Shown here one piece after another: positions 1-6,356 of a stretch of DNA of 64,000 nt; the stretch's first letter is position 1; each line of letters starts with the position of its first letter. The notes beneath the pieces are model-generated. The model worked only from the letters and a program-made list of their open reading frames with translations, made no database searches and was not told where the DNA came from. This stretch comes from Trujillonella humicola (lineage in GTDB: Bacteria; Actinomycetota; Actinomycetes; Mycobacteriales; Geodermatophilaceae), in the NCBI RefSeq assembly GCF_046233715.1, contig NZ_JBJNRJ010000001.1, positions 1-64,000 on the forward strand, in the 5' to 3' direction. The translations under genes and the position numbers were made by a program.

Positions 1-1
1 G

Positions 2-163
2 CTGCGCTACTTCACCCTCGACGGCACCGACCACGAGTCCCACCGCGAGCAGGCGCGCATGATCCGCCGCTACATCGCCTGGCGGAACGGCCACGTCACG
101 GACCCGAAGCTCCGCAAGGTCATCAAGCGGGCCTCAACCATCAAGCGGGCGAAGGTTGCCTGA
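2..163 (+). pseudogene. C-terminal end of a transposase, probably IS630-type (cut by window edge)
   Basis: The window opens inside a reading frame of 53 codons that ends at TGA 161-163. The visible end is basic and holds a run reading MIRRYIAWRNGH followed by several lysine and arginine residues. From memory this resembles the conserved C-terminus of actinobacterial IS630-family DDE transposases; that is family recall, not a search. The catalytic residues lie outside the window, so it cannot be said whether the gene is intact. No clear terminal inverted repeat was recognised downstream. Confidence 0.5.
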
Positions 164-340
164 CCCGGCACTAGCTGCACGGCCGGCGTGCGGCGGGCCA
201 CCCCGTCGCACGTCGGGCGGCCCGCGCGCCGCGCGCGGAGCCGGCGGCGGGGGACACGGGGCACGCGATGCCCGGACCGGCGCACTGCGCCGAGCGGTCC
301 GGCCGGAATGAGGTCCGGCCGGCCGGGGTTGGCGCGGGGC

Positions 341-1033
341 GTGCGCGTAGAGGTGTGGAGCGACGTCGTCTGTCCCTGGTGCTACATCGGCAAGCGGCGG
401 CTGGAGACCGCACTCGAGCGGTTCCCGCACCGCGACGAGGTCGAGGTCGTGTGGCGCTCCTTCCAGCTCGACCCGACGGTGCCCGAGGGGGAGACGCACC
501 CCACGCTGCCCGCGCTGGCCGCCAAGTACGGCCGCAGCGTCGAGGAGATGCGCGGCATGATGCGGCACGTCGAGGAGACCGCCGCCGGGGAGGGCCTGAG
601 TTACACCCTGGCCGACGGCGTCAGCGGCAACACGCTGCTCGCCCACGAGCTGCTGCACCTGGCCGCTGCGCACGGGCTGCAGGCGGTGGTGAAGGAGCGG
701 CTGCTGCACGCGTACTTCGAGCAGGCGCGCTCGGTCTTCGACGTCGACTCGCTGGTCGCCCTGGCGGTCGAGGTGGGGCTCGACGAGGCCGAGGTCCGCG
801 CCGCGCTGACCGACCACCGGTACCGCGCGGCCGTGCAGGAGGACGTCGCGACGGCGCGGGCGCTGGGCGCCACCGGCGTGCCGTTCTTCGTCGTCGACCG
901 CCGCTACGGGGCCTCCGGCGCCCAGCCCGCGGAGCTGCTCCTGCAGGTGCTCGAGCGGGCCTGGGCCGACGCGCAGCCGCTGCGGACCGTCCCCGCCGCC
1001 GAGGGCTGCGCGGGGGACGGCTGCACCGTCTGA
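341..1033 (+). CDS. DsbA family oxidoreductase, FrnE-like
   Basis: This 230-residue protein has a thioredoxin-like DsbA fold with the redox motif CPWC at residues 11-14, close to the N-terminus, as in cytoplasmic FrnE-type thiol isomerases. A long alpha-helical insert follows, and the cis-proline region GVPFFVVD lies near residue 180. There is no signal peptide, so it probably acts in the cytoplasm on thiols or 2-hydroxychromene-like substrates. The GTG at 341 was chosen because the family begins directly at VEVWSD; the frame stays open to 188 and an ATG at 308 is possible. It ends with a cysteine-containing tail (GCAGDGC). It is convergent with the next small gene, with a hairpin between them. 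Confidence 0.85.
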   Translation: MRVEVWSDVVCPWCYIGKRRLETALERFPHRDEVEVVWRSFQLDPTVPEGETHPTLPALAAKYGRSVEEMRGMMRHVEETAAGEGLSYTLADGVSGNTLLAHELLHLAAAHGLQAVVKERLLHAYFEQARSVFDVDSLVALAVEVGLDEAEVRAALTDHRYRAAVQEDVATARALGATGVPFFVVDRRYGASGAQPAELLLQVLERAWADAQPLRTVPAAEGCAGDGCTV

Positions 1034-1058
1034 GTCGCCGGCGAGGGACCGGCCCGGC

Positions 1059-1091
1059 GAGGCCCCGCTTACCCCCGGTGAGCAGGGCCTC
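1059..1091. terminator. Hairpin terminator between convergent genes
   Basis: GAGGCCC and GGGCCTC enclose a second pairing stretch GCTTACC/GGTGAGC (one G-U), giving about 14 base pairs with one internal mismatch and a CCC loop. It sits between the convergent stops at 1033 and 1098, so it can serve both strands. There is no U-tract, as is common in actinobacteria. Confidence 0.65.
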
Positions 1092-1097
1092 CTGTCG

Positions 1098-1340
1098 TCA
1101 GCGGGTCGCCGGGCCGCCCTGATCGGTGCCCGAGAGCTGCCGCAGGAGCTCGTGGCACCGCCTGGCGCGGGCCGAGTCCTGCTCCATGACCTCGCGGAAG
1201 AAGCTCGCGACGTCGTCCAGGCCCGCGTTCTCCGCGTCGCGCACGTACTGGCCGTAGTCGTGCCCCGCCTTGAGCGAGTGGTACTGGACCGAGATCAGGT
1301 CGTACGTGACGTCCTCGAAACCGGTCTCACCCGTGGCCAT
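1098..1340 (-). CDS. Small helical protein, ferritin-like appearance
   Basis: This 80-residue acidic protein is almost entirely predicted helix, with the pattern YDLISVQYHSLKAGHDYGQY in the first half and a second helix rich in Glu, Asp and Arg. The start at 1340 is set by a good ribosome site (GGGAGGA) 5 bases upstream. It resembles small actinobacterial proteins with a ferritin-like four-helix look, but no metal-binding EXXH motif is visible, so no activity is assigned. It is the second of two minus-strand small genes behind the divergent ArsR promoter. Confidence 0.7.
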   Translation of the reverse strand: MATGETGFEDVTYDLISVQYHSLKAGHDYGQYVRDAENAGLDDVASFFREVMEQDSARARRCHELLRQLSGTDQGGPATR

Positions 1341-1425
1341 GGCGTCCTCCCGTCCCGTCGTCGGATGTGACGCAGCTCGCGTTCCCCCGGTGGGCCGGCG
1401 TGAAACGGACCGGTCCGTCCGGTCG

Positions 1426-1761
1426 TCAGGACATGCCGCCGGCGGTCTCCCCGCCGTCGGTGAGCGGACCACCGGCGAGGTCCTCACCGAGCGGGTCCCC
1501 GCCCGCCGAGTCCCCGGAGGCCGCCCCGGCGGGAGCGATCGGAGCGGTGGCGCCATCACCGGGGGTTGCCCCGCCGGTCACGTTCCCGCCGCCGGCGTCG
1601 TCGGCCTCGTCCCGTCCCGCCGTGAGCTCGTCCTCGCCGCTGGCGGAGGGGTCGTCGGCGGCCGAGGCGAGGTCGTCGCCCTGGCCGTGGGCGCCGGGGT
1701 CGGCCTGCAGGGTGCGCGGGTCGTTGAGCGGGTCGGGCACGTCGGGATCGGTGACGGTCAT
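1426..1761 (-). CDS. Acidic low-complexity hypothetical protein
   Basis: This 111-residue protein is dominated by Asp, Gly, Ala, Pro and Glu, with no predicted fold, membrane segment or signal peptide, so it is probably intrinsically disordered. A purine-rich stretch GGGGAAGG lies upstream of the ATG. It starts divergently from the ArsR regulator 55-75 bases away. Two other small acidic proteins of the same style occur at 36403-36588 and 39688-39858. The function is unknown. Confidence 0.55.
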   Translation of the reverse strand: MTVTDPDVPDPLNDPRTLQADPGAHGQGDDLASAADDPSASGEDELTAGRDEADDAGGGNVTGGATPGDGATAPIAPAGAASGDSAGGDPLGEDLAGGPLTDGGETAGGMS

Positions 1762-1814
1762 GGGCGGCTGCCTTCCCCCGACCCGGCTGCGGCAATCGCG
1801 CCCGAACGTGTCAG

Positions 1815-1831
1815 CGATGTGTTACACATCG
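1815..1831. promoter_or_regulatory. Perfect palindrome, probable ArsR-family operator
   Basis: CGATGTGTTACACATCG is a perfect inverted repeat (8-bp arms around one base) directly in front of the ArsR-type gene. It overlaps the upstream candidate ATG at 1817 and ends 4 bases before the GTG at 1835. The size and symmetry suit a winged-helix dimer, so autoregulation is likely. The TACACA inside it could also act as a -10 for a leaderless GTG transcript. Confidence 0.6.
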
Positions 1832-1834
1832 AGG

Positions 1835-2164
1835 GTGCAGGCGCTCGCGGCCCTGGCCGACCCGACCCGGCGGGAGATCGTCGCGCTCCTGGCCGGAGGC
1901 GAGGTGGCGGCCGGTGAGCTCGCCCGCCGGTTCCCGGTGAGCCGGCCGGCCGTCAGCCGGCACCTGCGCGTCCTGCGGGAGGCCGGCCTGGTCCGGGCCC
2001 GCGTCCAGGGACGGCGGCACCTGTACGCGCTGGACCCCGGGCCGCTGCGCGAGATCGACGCCTGGCTGGAGCCCTACCGCGACCTCTGGGCGCGGCGGCT
2101 GGACGCGCTGGACACCGAGATCGCCCGCGGACGGCGGGCGGCGACCCGGGAGGAGACCCGATGA
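1835..2164 (+). CDS. ArsR family transcriptional regulator
   Basis: This protein of about 109 residues has a winged helix-turn-helix of the ArsR type. LAALADPTRREIVALL is the typical first helix, and SRPAVSRHLRVLREAGLV is the recognition region. There is no visible CXC metal-binding motif, so it belongs to the metal-independent branch that usually accompanies SRPBCC/AHSA1 proteins. The GTG at 1835 is preferred because the family begins at VQALAALADPT and the in-frame ATG at 1817 lies inside the palindromic operator; a start at 1817 would add six residues. It overlaps the following SRPBCC gene by ATGA, so the two are translationally coupled. Confidence 0.8.
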   Translation: MQALAALADPTRREIVALLAGGEVAAGELARRFPVSRPAVSRHLRVLREAGLVRARVQGRRHLYALDPGPLREIDAWLEPYRDLWARRLDALDTEIARGRRAATREETR

Positions 2165-2664
2165 CCGCAGTCCCCGGCGACCGGCGCGGAGAGATCACGA
2201 CCGATCCCGACGGGCGGCGCCGCCTGGTCTTCCGCCGCTCGTGGCCGGACCCGGCCGCGGGCGTGTGGGCCGCGCTCACCGAACCCGAGCGCTCGGCCCG
2301 GTGGATCGGCCGGTACGACGGTCCGCACGGCCCCGGCGCCGAGGGCACGTTCACCATGACCGCCGAGGAGGGCGCCCCCCGGTCGGGCCTGCGCATCGTC
2401 GAGTGCGAGCCGCCCCGGCGGCTGGTGGTGCAGTTCCTCGACGAGATGGGGTGGCGGATCGAGGTGGACCTGGCCGAGGACGACGGGACGACGACGCTGA
2501 CCTTCCAGCAGGTGCTCGACGGCGACCTCGGCGCCGCGGACGTCGCGGCCGGCTGGCACTGGTACCTGGACCGGCTGCACGCGGTCCTCACCGGTGGGGA
2601 GTTCCCGGCGGACTGGGACGCCTTCGTCGCCGCCGTCGGGCCGGGGTACTCCACGGCGGGCTGA
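2161..2664 (+). CDS. SRPBCC (AHSA1-like) domain protein
   Basis: This 167-residue protein has the SRPBCC helix-grip fold. It begins with RRLVFRRSWPDPAAGVWAAL, contains PERSARWIGRY and the typical ECEPPRRLVVQF strand pair, and ends with the long C-terminal helix. Members of this family bind hydrophobic ligands or act as Aha1-like partners. Together with the overlapping ArsR gene upstream it forms the common ArsR-SRPBCC two-gene operon, in which the regulator controls the pair. The ligand is unknown. Confidence 0.75.
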   Translation: MTAVPGDRRGEITTDPDGRRRLVFRRSWPDPAAGVWAALTEPERSARWIGRYDGPHGPGAEGTFTMTAEEGAPRSGLRIVECEPPRRLVVQFLDEMGWRIEVDLAEDDGTTTLTFQQVLDGDLGAADVAAGWHWYLDRLHAVLTGGEFPADWDAFVAAVGPGYSTAG

Positions 2665-2761
2665 CGGCGTGGCCGCCGCCGTCCGGCGGCCCGGGCGCGG
2701 CCGTTGGGTTAGCGTGGCGGAGGTCCCTCCCCTTCCCTGACCACGACGGGCTCCTGCTCCT

Positions 2762-3976
2762 GTGTCTCCCTACCTGCACGTCTTGCGGACGCCGCATGCC
2801 GTGCCGATGGTCCTGGCGGCGTTCATCGGCCGGCTGCCGCTGTCGATGGTGGGCCTCGGCTGCGTCCTGCTGATCGCGAGCGAGACGGGCTCGTACGCCT
2901 TCGGTGGCGCCGTCGCCGCCGTCGGTGCGGTCAGCACGGCCGCGGTCGGGCCGCTGCTCGGGCGGCTGGCCGACACCATCGGCCAGCGCCGGACGCTGCT
3001 GCCGGTGACGGCGGTCTTCGCCGCCTCGGGAGCCTTCTTCCTCGCCGCGGTCAAGCGGGACTGGCCCACCTGGACCGTCTTCGTCTTCGCCGGCCTGGCC
3101 GGAGCGTGCATCCCGCCGGTCGCGTCGATGATCCGGGTCCGCTGGACGCACCTGCTGCGCGGCACCAACCGGCTGCCGGCGGCGCTGGCCATGGAGTCCG
3201 TCGTCGACGAGTTCGTCTTCATCGTCGGCCCCGTGCTGGTCACGTTCCTGTCCACGACCGGGCACGCCACGTCGGGGGTGGTCACCGCCTTCGTCCTCGC
3301 GATCGTCGGCAGCCTGCTGTTCGCGGCGCAGGGCCGCACCGAGCCGCCGCCGCACGGCCACGTGAGCCGCAGCGGGCCGTCGGCGATCCGGACCCCGGGC
3401 ATCCGGGTGCTCTTCGTGGTCGGGGCCGCGGTCGGCGCCATCCTAGGCTGCCTGGAGATCGCCCTCGTGGCGTTCGCCGACGAGGTCGGCAGGATGTCGC
3501 TGTCCGGGGTGCTCATCGCCGGCCTCGCCGTCGGCTCGATGGCCAGCGGGATCGGCTGGGGCACCGTGCACTGGCGGTCCCCGCTGCGCCTGCGCCTGGT
3601 CGTGGCGCTGTCGGCCCTCACCGTGCTCGTCGTGCCGCTGCTCTTCATCGGCGACGTCTGGCTCATGCTGCCGTTCGTCATGATCGCCGGCATCGCCGTG
3701 TCGCCGTCGCTGATCAGCTCCTTCACCCTGGCCGAGCTGCTCGTGCCGCGCTCGGCGATCACCGAGGCGTTCACCTGGATCGGCACGGCGCTGGGCCTGG
3801 GCGTGGCCGTCGGTGCCTCGCTGGCCGGCCTGATCGTCGACGTGCAGGGCGCCAACGCCTCGCTGCTGGTCGCGGTCGTCGCGGCCGGGGTGGCCGCCGT
3901 CGTCGTCGGCGCCTGCCAACGGGTGCTCGAGGTGCCCGCCCAGAACGCCGAGGCGGAGAAGGTGATGGCCGGATGA
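2762..3976 (+). CDS. MFS transporter
   Basis: This 404-residue integral membrane protein has about twelve hydrophobic segments and the major facilitator motif A-like loop GRLADTIGQRR at residues 67-77, between segments 2 and 3. It most resembles drug- or sugar-efflux type MFS proteins. It starts at GTG 2762 with a weak ribosome site; an internal ATG at 2807 would remove part of the first segment. The stop overlaps the rhodanese start by ATGA, so the two are probably co-translated. The substrate is unknown. Confidence 0.8.
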   Translation: MSPYLHVLRTPHAVPMVLAAFIGRLPLSMVGLGCVLLIASETGSYAFGGAVAAVGAVSTAAVGPLLGRLADTIGQRRTLLPVTAVFAASGAFFLAAVKRDWPTWTVFVFAGLAGACIPPVASMIRVRWTHLLRGTNRLPAALAMESVVDEFVFIVGPVLVTFLSTTGHATSGVVTAFVLAIVGSLLFAAQGRTEPPPHGHVSRSGPSAIRTPGIRVLFVVGAAVGAILGCLEIALVAFADEVGRMSLSGVLIAGLAVGSMASGIGWGTVHWRSPLRLRLVVALSALTVLVVPLLFIGDVWLMLPFVMIAGIAVSPSLISSFTLAELLVPRSAITEAFTWIGTALGLGVAVGASLAGLIVDVQGANASLLVAVVAAGVAAVVVGACQRVLEVPAQNAEAEKVMAG

Positions 3977-4383
3977 GCGACCCGGACCGCCCGGCCGGGG
4001 CCCGGACGGTCGACGAGCTGCTCGCCGAGGCCCGCAGCCGGCTCCGCCGGGTGGAGCCGCGGGAGGCCGCTGCCCGCGCGGCGGCCGGCGCGGTGCTCGT
4101 CGACACCCGGCCGGCCTCCCAGCGGGACCGCGACGGGGCGGTCCCCGGCGCGCTGGTGATCGAGCGCAACCACCTCGAGTGGCGGTTCGACCCCGCCAGC
4201 GACGCCCGGGTGCCCGAGGCCACCGGCTACGACGTCGAGGTCGTCGTGCTCTGCGACGAGGGGTACTCCTCCAGCCTCGCCGCCGACTCGTTGCGGGCCC
4301 TGGGCCTGCACCGCGCCACCGACGTGATCGGTGGGTTCCAGGCGTGGAAGGCCGCCGGGCTGCCGGTCATCCGCGGCGAGTGA
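3973..4383 (+). CDS. Rhodanese-like domain protein
   Basis: This 136-residue single-domain rhodanese has the substrate motif VLVDTRPASQRDRDGAVPGA, and the active-site loop CDEGYSSS starts at Cys94. The C-terminal half ends in the family pattern ATDVIGGFQAWKAAGLPV. Proteins of this type carry a persulfide on the catalytic cysteine. It begins inside the stop of the MFS gene, suggesting a functional link, perhaps sulfur-compound export, although the sequence does not show that directly. Confidence 0.85.
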   Translation: MSDPDRPAGARTVDELLAEARSRLRRVEPREAAARAAAGAVLVDTRPASQRDRDGAVPGALVIERNHLEWRFDPASDARVPEATGYDVEVVVLCDEGYSSSLAADSLRALGLHRATDVIGGFQAWKAAGLPVIRGE

Positions 4384-4446
4384 GCCGGCGGTGAGCTCCC
4401 GCCGCCCCGTGGCCGCGCCGCACCTCGGTCGGCGGGGTGCACGGCC

Positions 4447-5121
4447 GTGACCCGGCCCCGTCCCGCCGCCGGGGGCGGGCGCCGCCTGGGGGTGGCTCCC
4501 GAGCGGCTGGGCCGGTGGCTGGACGGCGTCGCCGAGCGGCACGGGGCCTTCACGGCAGTGTCGGCCGAGGGCGACGCCCTGCAGGTGGTCTGCGCCGACG
4601 GCACCGCGGTCACCCTGCGGGCGCCCTTCGGGTGGACGCCGCAGCCGCCGCTGCTGGCCGCCTTCGGCGCGGCGGCCCGCCGTCCCGCCCGGGTGGCCGT
4701 GCTGCTGGTGCGCCGTGGGCGGTGGGCGGTGGGGGTCTTCGACGGGTCCGGGCTGGTCGCCTCCAAGGTCGACGGCCGGCTGGTGCAGGGCCGGACGGCG
4801 GCCGGCGGCTGGTCGCAGCAGCGCTTCGCCCGCCGCCGGGACAACCAGACCGCCGCGGTGGTGGCCGCGGCCGCCGACACCGCCGCCCGCGTGCTGCTGC
4901 CGCACGCCGGGGGTCTGGTCGCGCTGGTGCCCGGCGGCGACCGCGGGCTGGTCGACGACGTGCTGTCCGACCCCCGGCTGCGCCCGCTCGCCGATCTCCC
5001 GCGCACCACCCCGGTCGAGGTCGGGGAGCCGACCAAGGCCGTGCTGCTGGACACCCCGGAGCAGTTCCGCGCCGTCGACGTCCACATCGTCGAGCCCGGG
5101 GAAGCGCACGGGGCCGGCTGA
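4447..5121 (+). CDS. acVLRF1-type peptidyl-tRNA hydrolase / release factor
   Basis: This 224-residue protein matches the actinobacterial Vms1/eRF1-like release factors (acVLRF1). The defining stretch VDGRLVQGRTAAGGWSQQRFA contains the catalytic-loop equivalent GGWSQQRF at residues 120-127. In this family the loop releases peptides from tRNA on obstructed large ribosomal subunits. The C-terminal half carries the conserved VEVGEPTKAVLLDTPEQFRAVDV. It starts at GTG 4447. It is convergent with the zinc dehydrogenase, with a short hairpin between them. Confidence 0.8.
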   Translation: MTRPRPAAGGGRRLGVAPERLGRWLDGVAERHGAFTAVSAEGDALQVVCADGTAVTLRAPFGWTPQPPLLAAFGAAARRPARVAVLLVRRGRWAVGVFDGSGLVASKVDGRLVQGRTAAGGWSQQRFARRRDNQTAAVVAAAADTAARVLLPHAGGLVALVPGGDRGLVDDVLSDPRLRPLADLPRTTPVEVGEPTKAVLLDTPEQFRAVDVHIVEPGEAHGAG

Positions 5122-5134
5122 GGCGGGACGGCAC

Positions 5135-5151
5135 CGAGCCGGGGCGGCTCG
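5135..5151. terminator. Short GC hairpin between convergent genes
   Basis: CGAGCCG and CGGCTCG form a perfect 7-bp stem with a GGG loop, between the convergent stops at 5121 and 5154. There is no U-tract. Confidence 0.45.
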
Positions 5152-5153
5152 AT

Positions 5154-6164
5154 CTAGGGGTGCAGCACCAGGCGGATCGGGTCGCCCTCCTTGCGGGCGA
5201 GCCGCTCGACGCCCCGGGCGGCGTCCGCCAGGGGCAGGGTGCCCGAGATCGACCGGGAGAGGTCCAGCCGGCCGTGCCGGACCAGCCGCACGAGCTGCTC
5301 CACGTGCTGGGGCTCGGACCCGTAGTGGCCGAGGATGCGCTGGCCGAAGTAGCTGAACTGGGTGCCGTTGCGGATGGTCAGCGGCTGGTCGGTCAGGCCG
5401 ACGAGCACCAGGCCGCCGTCCCGTTCCAGGCAGCGCACGGCCTGCTCGCGCACCGGCGCGACGCCGGCGAAGTCGAACGCGTGGGCCAGGCCGGCTCCGC
5501 CGGTGAGCTCGCGGACCCGGGCGGCGACGTCCTCGGACGGGTCCAGCGCCGCGTCCGCGCCGAAGGCCAGCGCGCGCTCCCGGGCGGCCGCCACCGGGTC
5601 GACGGCGACGATCGGCGCCGCCCCGGCGAGCCGTAGCAGCTGCACCGCGTGCGCGCCGAGCCCGCCGATGCCCCACACCCCCACCGGCTCCCCGGCGCGG
5701 ACGCCGGCCGTCCGGACGATCGACGCCCACGGCGTGGAGACGGCGTCGGGCACGATGCAGGCCTGCTCGAAGGGCATGTCGTCGGGGATCGGCACCAGGG
5801 TCGGCACGGTGGCCAGCGCGTACTCGGCCCAGCCGTCGTCGTAGTCGACGCCGCGGGTGTGGATCCAGCCGCCGATCTCCTCGCCGGCCTGCACGGTCAC
5901 CCGCCGGCCGACGGCGGTGCCGGTGACGCCCTCGCCGAGCCCGGCGACCTCGCCGGCGACCTCGTGGCCGAGCGTGACCTCCTCCCCGGCGAGGAACAGC
6001 GGGGAGAGCTGGCCCTCGATCAGGTGGACGTCGGACAGGCAGATCCCGGCGGCGCGGACCCGGATCAGCACCTGGCCGGGCCCCGGCGCGGGCCGGGGCA
6101 CCTCGCGCACCGCGAACTCCCTCGTGCGCACGTTCAACCGGCCGGCGAGCATCGTGTCGGACAT
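5154..6164 (-). CDS. Zinc-dependent alcohol dehydrogenase family protein lacking the structural zinc loop
   Basis: This 336-residue medium-chain dehydrogenase has catalytic zinc ligands Cys42 (GICLSDVH) and His67/Glu68 (GHE), and a nucleotide-binding GXGXXG-like segment VWGIGGLGAHAVQLL. The four cysteines of the usual structural zinc lobe are absent; that region is the short loop QAGEEIGGWIHTRGVDYDD. The start at 6164 is supported by GAGGAG upstream. The substrate is unknown. It reads away from the penicillin-binding protein gene, sharing the 190-bp spacer as a divergent promoter region. Confidence 0.8.
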   Translation of the reverse strand: MSDTMLAGRLNVRTREFAVREVPRPAPGPGQVLIRVRAAGICLSDVHLIEGQLSPLFLAGEEVTLGHEVAGEVAGLGEGVTGTAVGRRVTVQAGEEIGGWIHTRGVDYDDGWAEYALATVPTLVPIPDDMPFEQACIVPDAVSTPWASIVRTAGVRAGEPVGVWGIGGLGAHAVQLLRLAGAAPIVAVDPVAAARERALAFGADAALDPSEDVAARVRELTGGAGLAHAFDFAGVAPVREQAVRCLERDGGLVLVGLTDQPLTIRNGTQFSYFGQRILGHYGSEPQHVEQLVRLVRHGRLDLSRSISGTLPLADAARGVERLARKEGDPIRLVLHP

Positions 6165-6325
6165 GCAGTGCTCCTCCCCTCGCGGACCGGGCACCACACC
6201 TGGGACCCGGTCGCCGAGCGTCGTGCTCCGGTCGCACACCGCATCCTCCCGACCGTCCCGCGTGCCCCCGCGCGGCGCGGGTGGTTGTGGCCGCCCGTCG
6301 ACTCTGTTTCGGTGTGCCGTCGGCA

Positions 6326-6356
6326 GGAGGGAGGACCGCACCCCGGAGGGAGGACC
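6326..6356 (+). promoter_or_regulatory. Duplicated Shine-Dalgarno block before the penicillin-binding protein
   Basis: The 12-mer GGAGGGAGGACC occurs twice, at 6326-6337 and 6345-6356, with the second copy abutting the ATG at 6357. Only the spacing within the second copy is suitable for the ATG, so the first looks like a small tandem duplication. Confidence 0.6.

Noticed and set aside
2..163. A complete insertion sequence end with terminal inverted repeat
   Set aside because: Only 53 codons are visible and no inverted repeat partner can be checked inside the window.
2770..6237. Minus-strand open frame of 1155 codons
   Set aside because: It lies antisense to the MFS, rhodanese and release-factor genes with no recognisable domain; their plus-strand frames have clear families.
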